This document shows positions 45,038 to 55,284 of a DNA stretch of 64,000 bases, one piece after another. The notes under the pieces are model-generated. The model searched no databases. It saw only the letters and a program-made list of their open reading frames with translations, and had not been told where the DNA came from. Position numbers and translations under genes: made by a program. Each line of letters opens with the position of its first letter. Position 1 is the first letter of the stretch. This DNA comes from Cognatazoarcus halotolerans (lineage in GTDB: Bacteria; Pseudomonadota; Gammaproteobacteria; Burkholderiales; Rhodocyclaceae). The stretch spans positions 1 to 64,000 of the forward strand of contig NZ_WUAF01000011.1 of assembly GCF_009800965.1 (NCBI RefSeq), in the 5' to 3' direction.

Positions 45038-47929
45038 ATGAAGATCAATTTGCCGGTGACCTCGAACGAGATCGAACTCGAGGCACGTCACCTGATCGTC
45101 TCGAAGACGGATTTGAAGGGCCAGATCACCTATGTGAACAAGGACTTCATTGAGATCAGCGGCTTTGCCGAGAGCGAGGCGGTTGGTCAGTCGCACAACA
45201 TCGTGCGGCACCCGGACATGCCGGTGGAGGCCTTCGAGGACCTGTGGCGTAGCCTCAAGGCTGGCCGGCCCTGGGTCGGCTACGTCAAGAATCGCTGCAA
45301 GAACGGCGATTTCTACTGGGTCGAGGCGCACGCCACGCCAATGCTCGAAAATGGCCAAGTGACCGGCTTCATGTCGGTGCGCCGGCGTGCCTCGCGTGAA
45401 GCAGTCGCCAGCGCCGAAAAGGCATACAGGCTGTTCCGGGAGGGCAAGGCCAAGGGGCTTGAAATTTGCGACGGCAAGGTCGTCAAGTCGGGCGCGATTG
45501 CGCGTGCCGGGCGACTGCTCAGAAACATGAGTCTGCGGGCCACGCTGGGCGGCGCGGCGTGCGGGCTGGTGATGATGGCGATCATCGGCGGCGGCGTCGG
45601 GATGTACAACCTCATGAAGTCGAACGACCAGTTGGCGAACTTTGTCGACACCCGGCTTACGCCGAGTGGCGACCTGACCGAAGCAGGTCGTCATTACGCG
45701 AATGCACGTGCCGAGTTGATGCTGGCGATGCAGCACGCCCCCGGCAGTTCTTACGCGGCGGCCCATGACCATCCGATCGACAATCACCTCAAGTCGATCG
45801 AGACCGATCTTGCAGAAGCCTCGGAGCATTGGGCCAACTATCTGAAAGTCGCCCATGTCGACGCGGGACATGAAGCCCTGCAGATGCGTTACGAGCAGGC
45901 CCGCGATGCCATCATCCGTACCGGCATCGAACCGGCAGCGAAGGCGCTCGCTGGCGGCCATTTTGACGAGGCAAGCCGGATTTTGCTGGGTTCGCTGAAT
46001 CCGAAGTTCGCGACGTTCGCCGAAGTGGCCGAGAGCTTGCTCGCCTTTCAGCTGGATGGCGCCAAGGCGCAGTACACCGCGTCTCAGAATGCGTTCTCGG
46101 TTGCACGTACCGAGATCGTTGTCGCGGTTGTGTTGGCAGCGATCATTCTCGTGATCGCCGCCTGGCTGCTGCTGGGGCGCATCCGGCGCCCGCTCGACGA
46201 GGCAATTTCGGTCTTCGCGCGGCTGGCAACGGGCCAGACGGACAACGCCATACGGACTGACCGCAATGACGAACTCGGCAAGCTGCTCCAGGGGCTGGAA
46301 TCGATGCAGACCCGGTTCGGCTTCGATCTGGCCGAGCAAAGACGGGTCGGCGACGAAACCGCGCGCATTCTGCAGGCACTGGATTCGGTGACCACCAACG
46401 TGCGCATTGCCGACAAGGACGGCAGGGTGATTTATGCCAACGCTGCGCTCAAGGAGACGCTGAAGCGTACCGAAGCGGTAATCAGGGAGAAGATTCCCGG
46501 GTTTTCGGCAGCGAATTTCGTCGGCAGCTCGATCGGGGTCTTCTACGATGACCCGCAGGCGGCACTCGCCAGGTTGGCTGCGTTGCGTGAAACCGTTCGC
46601 TCCGAAATCTGGATTGGTGGCCGTCTCTATGCGCTCACCACCAGCCCGATCTTCAATGCCCAGGGCGAGCGTCTCGGTTCTGTTGGCGAGTGGCGTGACC
46701 GCACCGACGAGGCGGCTGCGCAGCAGGAAATCAACGCCTTGGTCAGCGCGGCGTCGGAGGGTGACTTTACACAGCACATTGAAGTGGTCGGGAAGGACGG
46801 GTTCTTCCTCGAACTGGCACGTGGCATGAACAGCGTGATGGATACCGCCTCGGCTGGCCTGGATGACATCGGACGGGTGATCAATGCCTTGGCGCGTGGC
46901 GAGTTGACCGAACGGATCACCGCGGACCACAAAGGCACCTTCGGGCAACTCAGGGACGACATCAATACCACCGTAGAGCGGCTGCGCGAGGTTGTGCTGC
47001 GGATCAAGGACGGTGCCGACATGATCAATGTTGCTGCCAACGAGATCGCCATGGGCAACTCGGATCTCTCCGGCCGCACCGAAGAGCAGGCCAGCTCGCT
47101 CGAGGAAACCGCAAGTTCGATGGAGCAACTCAACGCCACCGTCCGGCACAACGCAGAGAATGCGCGTGAGGCGCGCGAACTGGCGGTCGACTCCAACCGG
47201 GTCGCCGAACGCGGCGGCGAGATGATGACCAAGGTGGTCACCACCATGGGCGCGATCCAGGAATCGGCCCGCAAGATCGCGGACATCATCGGGGTGATCG
47301 ATTCGATCGCCTTCCAGACGAACATTCTGGCGCTAAATGCTGCAGTCGAAGCCGCCCGGGCTGGTGAGCAGGGACGCGGATTCGCGGTCGTGGCCACGGA
47401 AGTGCGCGGGTTGGCACAGCGAAGCGCCCAGGCAGCCCGCGAAATCAAGGGGTTGATTGCCGATTCGGTCGATCGGGTCGAGGATGGCGCCGGCCTGGTC
47501 AGTCAGGCCGGCAAGACAATGGACGAGATGCTGGCTAACTTCCATCGGTTGTCGGGCCTCGTCGCCGAAATTGCGGAGGCTAGCCGCGAGCAGAGTTCCG
47601 GCATCGAGCAGGTGACCCAGGCCGTCGGTCAGATGGACGAGGTTACGCAACAGAACGCAGCGCTTGTCGAAGAGGCGGCTGCCGCCGCCGAGAGCCTCGA
47701 AGAGCAGGCGCGGGGCCTGGTGACAGCGGTAGCGGTGTTCAAGCTCGATGACCGGGCTCCGAGTGGCGCTGCACCGATGCTGGAGATTCATGACTCGGCT
47801 TCGAAGGTTGCGGCACTTCCGATGCGCGAACGTGCTCAGGCGAAACCGGTGGTGCGCCCCGCCTTGCCCAAGGTTCGTCGGGGAGCTTCGAACGCCAATG
47901 TGGCCGAAGATGAGTGGGAGGAGTTCTGA
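45038..47929 (+). CDS. Aer-type methyl-accepting chemotaxis protein
   Basis: 963 aa. An N-terminal PAS domain (about 1-120, [27 protein letters not shown]) of the FAD-binding Aer type precedes TM1 (about 167-190), a 165-residue periplasmic part, TM2 (about 356-378), HAMP, a second PAS (about 440-550), HAMP and the signalling domain. Redox or oxygen sensing through the first PAS is likely. The C-terminus is EWEEF, another CheR-type docking pentapeptide. cheR starts 2 bp later. Confidence 0.93.
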   Translation: MKINLPVTSNEIELEARHLIVSKTDLKGQITYVNKDFIEISGFAESEAVGQSHNIVRHPDMPVEAFEDLWRSLKAGRPWVGYVKNRCKNGDFYWVEAHATPMLENGQVTGFMSVRRRASREAVASAEKAYRLFREGKAKGLEICDGKVVKSGAIARAGRLLRNMSLRATLGGAACGLVMMAIIGGGVGMYNLMKSNDQLANFVDTRLTPSGDLTEAGRHYANARAELMLAMQHAPGSSYAAAHDHPIDNHLKSIETDLAEASEHWANYLKVAHVDAGHEALQMRYEQARDAIIRTGIEPAAKALAGGHFDEASRILLGSLNPKFATFAEVAESLLAFQLDGAKAQYTASQNAFSVARTEIVVAVVLAAIILVIAAWLLLGRIRRPLDEAISVFARLATGQTDNAIRTDRNDELGKLLQGLESMQTRFGFDLAEQRRVGDETARILQALDSVTTNVRIADKDGRVIYANAALKETLKRTEAVIREKIPGFSAANFVGSSIGVFYDDPQAALARLAALRETVRSEIWIGGRLYALTTSPIFNAQGERLGSVGEWRDRTDEAAAQQEINALVSAASEGDFTQHIEVVGKDGFFLELARGMNSVMDTASAGLDDIGRVINALARGELTERITADHKGTFGQLRDDINTTVERLREVVLRIKDGADMINVAANEIAMGNSDLSGRTEEQASSLEETASSMEQLNATVRHNAENAREARELAVDSNRVAERGGEMMTKVVTTMGAIQESARKIADIIGVIDSIAFQTNILALNAAVEAARAGEQGRGFAVVATEVRGLAQRSAQAAREIKGLIADSVDRVEDGAGLVSQAGKTMDEMLANFHRLSGLVAEIAEASREQSSGIEQVTQAVGQMDEVTQQNAALVEEAAAAAESLEEQARGLVTAVAVFKLDDRAPSGAAPMLEIHDSASKVAALPMRERAQAKPVVRPALPKVRRGASNANVAEDEWEEF

Positions 47930-47931
47930 TC

Positions 47932-48876
47932 GTGGATAGAGCTCCCCTGCCGAAACCGGGTATTGGCGCTGCCAGCGGTCTGGCCCGCGGCGTCAGGGAA
48001 CGCTTCGCGTCGACTGTGCCGGCAAGAGCGGGCACCCCCAATGAGACCTCACGTGATCGGGAGTTCGTGTTTACCGGAGCCGACTTCAACCGGATTCGCA
48101 AACTGATCTACGATCATGCCGGAATCTCGTTGTCGGACGCCAAGCAGGACATGGTGTACAGCCGCTTGGCACGGCGCCTGCGAGCGACCGGTGAAGCCAG
48201 TTTTCAGAGCTACCTGTTGCGGGTCGAGCGAGACAAGGTCGAATGGGAGACGTTCGTCAATTCCCTGACCACCAACCTCACCGCTTTCTTCCGTGAGGCA
48301 CATCACTTCGAGATTCTCGCAGCGCACATGAAGCAGCACCAGAGTCGCAAACCCTACCGGATCTGGTGCTCGGCCGCTTCGACCGGTGAGGAGCCGTATT
48401 CGCTTGCGATCACGGCATGCGAGGCATTCGGTTCGCAGACCCCGCCGGTAGAAATCGTCGCCAGCGATATCGACACCCAGGTGCTGTCGGTCGGCGAGAA
48501 AGGGATTTACCCGATGGCACGGATCGAGCGTTTGTCGCCCGAGCGCATCCAGCGATATTTCCTGAAGGGGGCTGGCAACCAGCAGGGCATGGTAAGGGTG
48601 CGTCCCGAGCTTCAACGCCTGATCCGTTTCCAGCGGGTAAATCTGCTCGAGCCCAACTGGCAGCTCAAAGGCCCGTTCGATGCCCTGTTTTGCCGGAACG
48701 TAATGATCTACTTCGACAAGCCCACCCAGTACGGCATCCTCAAACGCTTTGCCCCGTTGCTCGCGCCGCATGGGTGGATGTTTGCCGGACATTCGGAAAG
48801 CTTCATGCACGCTGCGGATCTGTTCCGCTCACGGGGGCGGACGGTCTACGAGAGAGTGGATGCAAAAGTCACTTGA
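47932..48876 (+). CDS. cheR: CheR, receptor glutamate methyltransferase
   Basis: 314 aa from GTG 47932, with GGGAGGAG 8 nt upstream. An N-terminal helical domain (FNRIRKLIYDHAGISLSDAK) precedes the SAM-binding domain with CSAASTGEEPYSLA and FDALFCRNVMIYFD. It methylates receptors for adaptation. The last 17 bases overlap cheD, suggesting coupled translation. Confidence 0.94.
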   Translation: MDRAPLPKPGIGAASGLARGVRERFASTVPARAGTPNETSRDREFVFTGADFNRIRKLIYDHAGISLSDAKQDMVYSRLARRLRATGEASFQSYLLRVERDKVEWETFVNSLTTNLTAFFREAHHFEILAAHMKQHQSRKPYRIWCSAASTGEEPYSLAITACEAFGSQTPPVEIVASDIDTQVLSVGEKGIYPMARIERLSPERIQRYFLKGAGNQQGMVRVRPELQRLIRFQRVNLLEPNWQLKGPFDALFCRNVMIYFDKPTQYGILKRFAPLLAPHGWMFAGHSESFMHAADLFRSRGRTVYERVDAKVT

Positions 48877-49483
48877 AGGTGATTGGCAGGAGCACCTGGC
48901 GAAGAATCGTTACTTCGACCGGACGTTCGGTTGCGATGCGGTAAAGGTCCTGCCAGGCGAATATTTCGTCAGCACGCGTGATCTGGTGCTGGTGACGGTG
49001 CTCGGCTCCTGCGTGACTGCCTGCATTCGTGATCGGGAAAAGGGGATTGGAGGCATGAACCATTTCATGTTGCCACACGGCGGTTCGGGCGAGGGCAGTC
49101 TGATGTCATCTTCGGCCCGCTATGGCGCATATGCGATGGAGGTGTTGCTCAACCATCTCGCCAAGCTCGGTGCCCGGCGCGGCGCGCTGGAAGCAAAGAT
49201 CTTCGGCGGTGGCCGGGTGATGGCGTCGCTTGCATCGAGCCAGGTTGGTGATCGCAATGCGCGCTTCGTGGTGGACTACCTGAAGCTGGAGGGAATTCCG
49301 GTCGTGGCGCAGGATCTGCTCGATGTCTATCCGCGCAAGGTTTACTACTTTCCTGCGAGCGGGCGGGTGATGGTCAAGAAACTGGTGAAAGTTGCCAATG
49401 ACACGGTTGCTGAACGCGAGCGCGAGTATGAGGCGCGTCTCCAGGGCGGCAGCGTGGCCGGCGAGATCGAGCTCTTTGGCTGA
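48860..49483 (+). CDS. cheD: CheD, receptor glutamine deamidase
   Basis: 207 aa from ATG 48860, overlapping cheR by 17 bases. The catalytic Cys is in [11 protein letters not shown] and the catalytic His in [11 protein letters not shown]. It deamidates receptor Gln residues and works alongside CheR and CheB. cheB follows after 11 bp. Confidence 0.94.
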   Translation: MQKSLEGDWQEHLAKNRYFDRTFGCDAVKVLPGEYFVSTRDLVLVTVLGSCVTACIRDREKGIGGMNHFMLPHGGSGEGSLMSSSARYGAYAMEVLLNHLAKLGARRGALEAKIFGGGRVMASLASSQVGDRNARFVVDYLKLEGIPVVAQDLLDVYPRKVYYFPASGRVMVKKLVKVANDTVAEREREYEARLQGGSVAGEIELFG

Positions 49484-49494
49484 GAACAATACCG

Positions 49495-50535
49495 ATGCCG
49501 ATCAAGGTATTTATTTGCGACGATTCCGTGGTGATGCGCAGTCTGCTGACGGAGATCATCAATGGTGACCCGCGTCTCAAGGTAGTGGGTGCGGCGCCAG
49601 ATCCGATCGCCGCCCGCGAGATGATTAAGACCCTGAACCCCGACGTACTGACGCTCGATGTCGAGATGCCGAGGATGGACGGGCTGGAGTTCCTGGACCG
49701 CTTGATGCGGCTACGGCCGATGCCGGTGGTCATGATCTCGAGCCTTACCGAGCGAGGCTCCAGCGAGACGTTGCGCGCGCTCGAGCTTGGTGCTGTCGAT
49801 TTCATGCAGAAGCCGGGTCAGGGGCGGGCGATGAGCGATTTGGCGTGGGAAATTTGCGACAAGATCAAGACGGCCTACCTGGCGCGGCCGCGGCAGACTT
49901 CCCGCGTCGGCGGAGCGCACGATGCGGCGCCAACACCCGCGGGCAGGGTGCCCGAGCGAACCCTGCGCGAAAAGATCGTGGTGCTGGGGGCCTCGACCGG
50001 GGGAACTGAAGCGATCCGGGAAGTATTGACTCGCCTGCCGGAGGCCTTTCCGCCTGTGTTGATCGTGCAGCACATGCCGGAAATGTTCACCAACTCATTT
50101 GCGCGCCGACTCGACGGCCTGTGCGCGCTGACGGTACAGGAGGCCGCGCACGGAGACCGCATCAAGCCCGGCCATGTCTATATAGCGCCCGGTCATTCGC
50201 ACCTGCTCCTGAAGCGGGTGGCGGGTGGCATGCAATGCGAACTGTCGAGGGCGGATCCGGTAAACCGTCATCGACCCTCGGTGGATGTGCTGTTCAATTC
50301 GGCCGCACCGATTCTCGGCTCGAACGGGCTGGGCGTGCTGCTGACCGGCATGGGCAAGGACGGCGCCCAAGGCATGCTTGCGTTGCGCGAGGCGGGTGCA
50401 TGGACGATTGCGCAGGATCAGGATAGTTGTGTGGTGTGGGGCATGCCGCGCGAGGCAGTGGCGGTGGGCGCTGCGTGCGAGGTGGCCCCGCTGGCCGACG
50501 TTGCCGGACGGTTGATTGCGAGGCTGCAACGTTGA
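49495..50535 (+). CDS. cheB: CheB, receptor methylesterase/response regulator
   Basis: 346 aa. The receiver domain has Asp55 in [12 protein letters not shown]; the C-terminal esterase has the Ser167-His193-Asp289 triad in [17 protein letters not shown] and [10 protein letters not shown]. It removes methyl groups when phosphorylated by CheA. It closes the cheR-cheD-cheB set. Confidence 0.96.
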   Translation: MPIKVFICDDSVVMRSLLTEIINGDPRLKVVGAAPDPIAAREMIKTLNPDVLTLDVEMPRMDGLEFLDRLMRLRPMPVVMISSLTERGSSETLRALELGAVDFMQKPGQGRAMSDLAWEICDKIKTAYLARPRQTSRVGGAHDAAPTPAGRVPERTLREKIVVLGASTGGTEAIREVLTRLPEAFPPVLIVQHMPEMFTNSFARRLDGLCALTVQEAAHGDRIKPGHVYIAPGHSHLLLKRVAGGMQCELSRADPVNRHRPSVDVLFNSAAPILGSNGLGVLLTGMGKDGAQGMLALREAGAWTIAQDQDSCVVWGMPREAVAVGAACEVAPLADVAGRLIARLQR

Positions 50536-50598
50536 AATCCCGGTTGGTTCAGGCAATTTCGCCGGAACCGGCCACAGTCGATAGCAAGGAAAAAGCTA

Positions 50599-50907
50599 AT
50601 GGAAACCGTAGTCGATAGAGTCAATGGCGAGGTTGTGATCAGGTTGAACGGGCGTTTCGATTTCAATGCCCACCGTGACTTTCGCGAGGCCGTGGAAACC
50701 GCGCTTGCCAGTAGTGGCAACGGGGTGCTCAAGGTCGATCTGGAGAACGTCGCCTACCTGGACAGTTCCGCGCTTGGCATGCTTCTGATGCTGCGCGACA
50801 AGGCACGCACGGCGAGCCGCACGGTGGTGTTGTCACAGGCAAAGGGGAGCGTTCGCCAGGTTCTCGAGATAGCGAATTTCGCGAAATTGTTTTCGATTAC
50901 CGACTAG
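50599..50907 (+). CDS. STAS domain protein (anti-anti-sigma type)
   Basis: 102 aa with the whole STAS fold: VNGEVVIRLNGRFDFNAHRDF, the phosphorylation loop YLDSSALGMLL, and LSQAKGSVRQVLEIANFAKL. No anti-sigma kinase or PP2C phosphatase is nearby, which is unusual. It lies 63 bp after cheB and just before a new sigma-28 promoter, so it probably belongs to the cheRDB transcript. Confidence 0.9.
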   Translation: METVVDRVNGEVVIRLNGRFDFNAHRDFREAVETALASSGNGVLKVDLENVAYLDSSALGMLLMLRDKARTASRTVVLSQAKGSVRQVLEIANFAKLFSITD

Positions 50908-50932
50908 TTCCGGCCTTTTGGGCGGGGCGGGC

Positions 50933-50959
50933 TCAAGTTCGGTGCTGTCCGGACGATAC
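50933..50959 (+). promoter_or_regulatory. Sigma-28 promoter of the fourth receptor gene
   Basis: TCAAGTTC, 11-nt spacer, GACGATAC: 6 of 8 matches in each half to the FliA consensus, 75 bp before the receptor ATG in the gap after the STAS gene. Confidence 0.65.
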
Positions 50960-51033
50960 ACCTTTCATGATGGTTAGAGGCGGAGCCCGAAAGCGGCACC
51001 GCAATCTTCCGCGGCCAATTGGAGACAGGGTGT

Positions 51034-52710
51034 ATGAAACACGCCGGACTGTGGGCAATGAGTGTGCCGATCGCACTGGGCAGCTTTGCGGTGACCGCGC
51101 TGACTGGCGCGGAGGTCGGTGTTTCGACGGTCGCGGGAGCGGGTGTCTTCGGGCTGCTGGTAGTGTCCGTCCTGGCACTGTATTTGCGCCAGCAAGTGAC
51201 CGTGCCGCTTGGAGAGATATGCAGAGTCGTCGATGCGATGCGTCGAGACGGCGACCTCTCCCGAAGGGTTACAGCTGCCGGTGGCGACATGAAATGCCTT
51301 GCGACCAGCTTCAACGGATTGGTCGAGAGCTTTCAGGGCATCGTGGGCAAAGTCATTTTCGATGCGCGCCGGGTTGCCGCAGCCGCCGATGAGCTGTCGG
51401 AGCATGCCAGGCTGGTGGCGGATGGTTCGGATCGCCAACATACTGTGGCGAGCGAAATGGCCCGTTCGATTGATGAGATGAACGCGGGTGTGACGTCGAT
51501 AACCAATCGGGCCCAGCGCACTGCGCAAAATGCCGAAAACGCCCAGGCGCTGTCGGTTGACGGTGTGGCGGTCGTGGGTGAAGCCAGTACCAAGATTGAG
51601 CGTATCGCCGAGTCGGTGGCCCAGTCGGCGCTTACGATCGGGGCGCTCGGGCAGCGATCTTCGGAGATCAGCGGTATCGTCAAGGTCATCCGCGAGATTG
51701 CGGACCAGACCAACTTGCTGGCACTCAACGCCGCCATCGAGGCGGCCCGGGCGGGTGAGCAAGGCCGGGGTTTTGCGGTGGTCGCGGACGAAGTGCGCAA
51801 GCTCGCCGAGCGAACTTCGGGGGCGACCGGTGAAATCAGCACCCTGATCGAAGCGATCCGGCGGGAGACGGCCCAAGCGATCGACGCGACCCGGATCGTC
51901 AGCGAACTGGCATCCGACGGGGCCTCCCTGGCGGGCCGTGCTTCGGATTCGTTACAGGACATCCAGGTCGGAGCGCGCAAGACCATGGACGATGTGGCCG
52001 ACATGGCGGCTGCAATCGATCAGCAGAGTCGTGAGACCGAGGTGGTCACGACCCATGTAACCAACATCATGGATCTTGCGGGACGGAACTCGGAGCAGGC
52101 CGCCAATACGCTAAGCGAGGCACATGGTCTCGAGAGCCTCGCTGCAAATCTTCACGAGATAAGCAACGTGTTTCGACTCGGTGCGTCCGGCGAGGAAGCG
52201 ATCGCCGTGCACGACCGCATGCCGGCGATCGCTCACCAGGCGGCCCTGGCGATTGCCACTGCTCTCGATCAGGCGATCGAACGTGGCCAGATTTCGCTTG
52301 AGGACCTGTTTGCGGAACGCTACGAGGCAATTCCGAACACCCGTCCGCAAAAATACAGAACCGGTTTCGATGAAGTCACTGACAGGATATTCCCGGCCAT
52401 CCAGGAGGCGCTGCTGGAACAGAATCCGCACATCGTCTATGCAATCGGCTGCGACCGGCGTGGTTATGTCCCGACGCACAACAAGTGCTTCAGCCGGCCG
52501 TTGACCGGGAACTACGATGTCGATTTCGTCGGCAATCGTACCAAGCGGATTTTCGATGATCCGGTAGGAAAGAAATGTGGCAGTCATGAACTGCCTTTCC
52601 TGATCCAGACCTATCGTCGGGACACTGGCGAGATCATGCACGACATCTCGTCCCCCGTTCATGTTTCCGGACGCCATTGGGGCGGATTCCGGATTGGCTA
52701 CCGGGCGTAG
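51034..52710 (+). CDS. Methyl-accepting chemotaxis protein with C-terminal cytoplasmic sensor domain
   Basis: 558 aa from ATG 51034 with GGAGACAGGG upstream. Two N-terminal membrane helices with a minimal periplasmic loop are followed by HAMP and the signalling domain ([20 protein letters not shown]). About residues 390-558 form an additional domain with [36 protein letters not shown] and [12 protein letters not shown], which is a recurring C-terminal ligand-binding-like domain in proteobacterial MCPs. Sensing is therefore likely cytoplasmic. Confidence 0.92.
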   Translation: MKHAGLWAMSVPIALGSFAVTALTGAEVGVSTVAGAGVFGLLVVSVLALYLRQQVTVPLGEICRVVDAMRRDGDLSRRVTAAGGDMKCLATSFNGLVESFQGIVGKVIFDARRVAAAADELSEHARLVADGSDRQHTVASEMARSIDEMNAGVTSITNRAQRTAQNAENAQALSVDGVAVVGEASTKIERIAESVAQSALTIGALGQRSSEISGIVKVIREIADQTNLLALNAAIEAARAGEQGRGFAVVADEVRKLAERTSGATGEISTLIEAIRRETAQAIDATRIVSELASDGASLAGRASDSLQDIQVGARKTMDDVADMAAAIDQQSRETEVVTTHVTNIMDLAGRNSEQAANTLSEAHGLESLAANLHEISNVFRLGASGEEAIAVHDRMPAIAHQAALAIATALDQAIERGQISLEDLFAERYEAIPNTRPQKYRTGFDEVTDRIFPAIQEALLEQNPHIVYAIGCDRRGYVPTHNKCFSRPLTGNYDVDFVGNRTKRIFDDPVGKKCGSHELPFLIQTYRRDTGEIMHDISSPVHVSGRHWGGFRIGYRA

Positions 52711-52740
52711 GCCGCACTCCCTCCCTCTGCGTCCGTTTTC

Positions 52741-52764
52741 GACCCGCCCCGTGCGGGTCGCTTT
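52741..52764 (+). terminator. Terminator-like hairpin after the fourth receptor
   Basis: A 7-bp stem GACCCGC with GCGGGTC, loop CCCGT, then GCTTT. The T tract is short, so termination may be partial. Confidence 0.6.
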
Positions 52765-52810
52765 GTCTGCGGCGCGTGCTTCGTGTCCGCCACAGAGCTT
52801 GAAAAAAACT

Positions 52811-52837
52811 TCAAGTCGGATTGGGGGCTGCCGTTAA
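52811..52837 (+). promoter_or_regulatory. Sigma-28 promoter of the cheV-cheV-cheY-cheZ-cheA unit
   Basis: TCAAGTCG, 11-nt spacer, GCCGTTAA: 5 of 8 and 7 of 8 matches to the FliA consensus, directly after the receptor terminator and 66 bp before cheV. Confidence 0.7.
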
Positions 52838-52902
52838 TTCCAACAGATAAAGTTTTGGAGCCGCTCCAGTGTTCTGCGGGCGGTTCTTGACGGAGAGATC
52901 GA

Positions 52903-53868
52903 ATGTCTGAGCTGTTCAAGAACATCGACGCACGAACCCGCCTTGCCGGGACCAACAAACTGGAGATACTCCTGTTTTCGCTGGGCGTCGATGCGCGTAC
53001 CGGGCGTCGCGAGACCTTCGGCATCAACGTCTTCAAGGTACGTGAGGTCATGCGTACCCCGGCGATTACCGCTGCACCGGAGATGCCTTCTGCCGTGGAG
53101 GGCATGGTCAGTCTGCGCGGCGCGCTGGTGCCGGTTGTCGATCTTGCCAGATACGCGGGAATGGCGAACGAGTCGCCGCGGGAAATCATGATCGTGACTG
53201 AATACAACGGACACACCCAGGGGTTCCTGGTGGAGGCGGTGGATACGATCCTGCGTCTCGACTGGGCGCAGATGCGTGTTCCACCCGACATGATGACGGC
53301 CAATCTCGGTGGGCTCGTGACCGCGGTGACCGAGCTCGCCGACAACCGCCTGATCATGATGCTGGATGTTGAAAAGGTGTTGTCCGAAACCGCTCGCTAC
53401 GATGACGAGATTGTTTTCCAGAGTATCGAGCCGATGCAGGAGAGCGACGTCACGATCCTCTATGCGGATGATTCTTCGGTGGCACGCAAACAGATCGAGC
53501 GCACGCTCGGGGTTCTTGGCGTGCGCTCGATTGCCTCGGTGAACGGCCGCGCCGCCTGGGACGAACTGAAACGGATGGCCAGGCTTGCCGAGAGTTCGGA
53601 TCGCAAAGTGAGCGACATGGTGCAGTTGATTCTTACCGATGTCGAAATGCCCGAGATGGACGGCTACATCCTGACCAAGCTGGTCAAGTCTGATCCGCGC
53701 TTCAGCGGCATACCGGTGATCATGCATTCGTCGCTGTCCGGAATGTCCAATCAGCAGCTTGGACGGTCGGTGGGGGTGGATGAATATGTTCCCAAATTCG
53801 AACCGCAGCGGCTTGCCGAGACGCTGCGCCGGCTGATCGGCCGTGCGGCAGTCAATGCCGCTGCCTGA
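52903..53868 (+). CDS. cheV: CheV (first copy), CheW-receiver fusion protein
   Basis: 321 aa. A CheW domain (about 20-165, with EGMVSLRGALVPVVDLA) is followed by a receiver domain (about 180-310) with the phospho-Asp in [14 protein letters not shown]. CheV couples receptors to CheA and can be phosphorylated for adaptation. ACGGAGAG precedes the ATG. Confidence 0.93.
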   Translation: MSELFKNIDARTRLAGTNKLEILLFSLGVDARTGRRETFGINVFKVREVMRTPAITAAPEMPSAVEGMVSLRGALVPVVDLARYAGMANESPREIMIVTEYNGHTQGFLVEAVDTILRLDWAQMRVPPDMMTANLGGLVTAVTELADNRLIMMLDVEKVLSETARYDDEIVFQSIEPMQESDVTILYADDSSVARKQIERTLGVLGVRSIASVNGRAAWDELKRMARLAESSDRKVSDMVQLILTDVEMPEMDGYILTKLVKSDPRFSGIPVIMHSSLSGMSNQQLGRSVGVDEYVPKFEPQRLAETLRRLIGRAAVNAAA

Positions 53869-53887
53869 ATCGTGCAGAGAGATGAAA

Positions 53888-54835
53888 ATGGATCGCATTG
53901 ACAACACACTCCTCGACGCCGTCGATGGCCGCACCCGATTGGCCGGCTCGAATCGCATGGAGATCCTCCTTTTTTCGCTGGGTACCGGCGAAACCTTCGG
54001 TATCAACGTATTCAAGGTGCGAGAGGTTTCGAAGACGCCCTTCATTACCAAGTCCCCGAACATGCCGGCGGGCGTCGAAGGACTGATTTCGTTGCGTGGC
54101 AACGTCATTCCGGTGCTCGCACTGGCCAAGATCCTGCAACTGGACGACCGTGCGAGCGAGCAGGGCGGATCGATGATGGTGACCGAATACAGCAAGCGGA
54201 CGCTCGGCTTCCTCGTTCATGAAGTCGACCGGATCATCCGGGTCGATTGGGAGAATGTGCACTCCCCGGACAACGTATCGGGCGGAGCGCAGGGCTATGT
54301 CACGGCGATTACGGAAATGCCCGACGGCAAGCTGGTTTCGATCCTCGATGTCGAAACGATCCTTGCCAATACTTTCGGCGAAGGGGCAATCGGCCATATC
54401 GACCCGCTCGGTGGGAGCGAGACGGTCAATGTGTTCTTCGTCGATGATTCGGCCGTCGCACGCCGCAAGATTGCCGAAGTCCTCGACAAGCTCGGGGTTC
54501 AGCACAAACACGCGGTCAATGGTCTGGAAGCCTGGACCCGGCTCGAAGGAATGGCCGGGCACGCTCAGCAGACTGGCCGGGATCTTCGACGCGACCTGGA
54601 TCTGATTCTTGTCGATGCCGAGATGCCCGAAATGGACGGCTACGTGCTGACCCGCAACATCAAGAACGACGCGCGTTTCGAGGGCATTCCCGTGGTGATG
54701 CATTCGTCGTTGTCGTCCGAAGCGAACCGGGCCATGGGCAAACGGGTTGGGGTGGATGGCTATATCGCAAAATTCGACGCGGATGTACTTGCCGATACGC
54801 TGCGTCCGATGTTGTTGAAGCCCGCCAAGGGCTGA
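53888..54835 (+). CDS. cheV: CheV (second copy)
   Basis: 315 aa from ATG 53888, which has AGAGAG at good spacing. Same layout as the preceding gene: CheW domain with [17 protein letters not shown] and receiver with [14 protein letters not shown]. The two are tandem paralogues; [14 protein letters not shown] is shared almost exactly. The gap between them is only 19 bp. Confidence 0.93.
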   Translation: MDRIDNTLLDAVDGRTRLAGSNRMEILLFSLGTGETFGINVFKVREVSKTPFITKSPNMPAGVEGLISLRGNVIPVLALAKILQLDDRASEQGGSMMVTEYSKRTLGFLVHEVDRIIRVDWENVHSPDNVSGGAQGYVTAITEMPDGKLVSILDVETILANTFGEGAIGHIDPLGGSETVNVFFVDDSAVARRKIAEVLDKLGVQHKHAVNGLEAWTRLEGMAGHAQQTGRDLRRDLDLILVDAEMPEMDGYVLTRNIKNDARFEGIPVVMHSSLSSEANRAMGKRVGVDGYIAKFDADVLADTLRPMLLKPAKG

Positions 54836-54849
54836 CTCCGGAGAACATG

Positions 54850-55248
54850 ATGGCGGATCCAAAAATGAAATTCCTGGTTGTTGATGACTTTTCCACCATG
54901 CGCCGAATCGTGCGCAATCTGCTCAAGGAGCTTGGCTTCTCGAATGTGGATGAGGCCGAAGATGGTCTCGTCGCCCTGCAGAAGCTCAATTCGGCCGCCT
55001 TCGATTTCGTAGTCACCGATTGGAACATGCCGAACATGGACGGCCTGACCTTGCTCAAGTCGATCCGGGCTACGCCACATCTCAAACATCTGCCGGTGCT
55101 GATGATCACGGCCGAAGCGAAAAAGGAAAACATCATTGCCGCAGCTCAGGCAGGTGCCAGTGGTTACATCGTGAAGCCCTTCACTGCAGCGACGATGTCG
55201 GAGAAGCTCGAGAAGATCTTCGAAAAGATGGGCCAGAAGGCTGCCTGA
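54850..55248 (+). CDS. cheY: CheY (second copy, E. coli type)
   Basis: 132 aa from ATG 54850, which restores the E. coli-like N-terminus [19 protein letters not shown] with phospho-Asp57. [20 protein letters not shown] is nearly identical to E. coli CheY. This copy is the likely motor-binding regulator. It sits with cheZ, as expected. An ATG 3 bp earlier is also possible. Confidence 0.96.
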   Translation: MADPKMKFLVVDDFSTMRRIVRNLLKELGFSNVDEAEDGLVALQKLNSAAFDFVVTDWNMPNMDGLTLLKSIRATPHLKHLPVLMITAEAKKENIIAAAQAGASGYIVKPFTAATMSEKLEKIFEKMGQKAA

Positions 55249-55284
55249 CAACGGACCGATCAAAAAACTTAAGGGAGCCGGGAA

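Noticed and set aside
44870..47149. 759-aa minus-strand ORF antisense to the receptor genes
   Set aside because: Shadow of two well-supported receptors on the plus strand; low-complexity composition and no motif.
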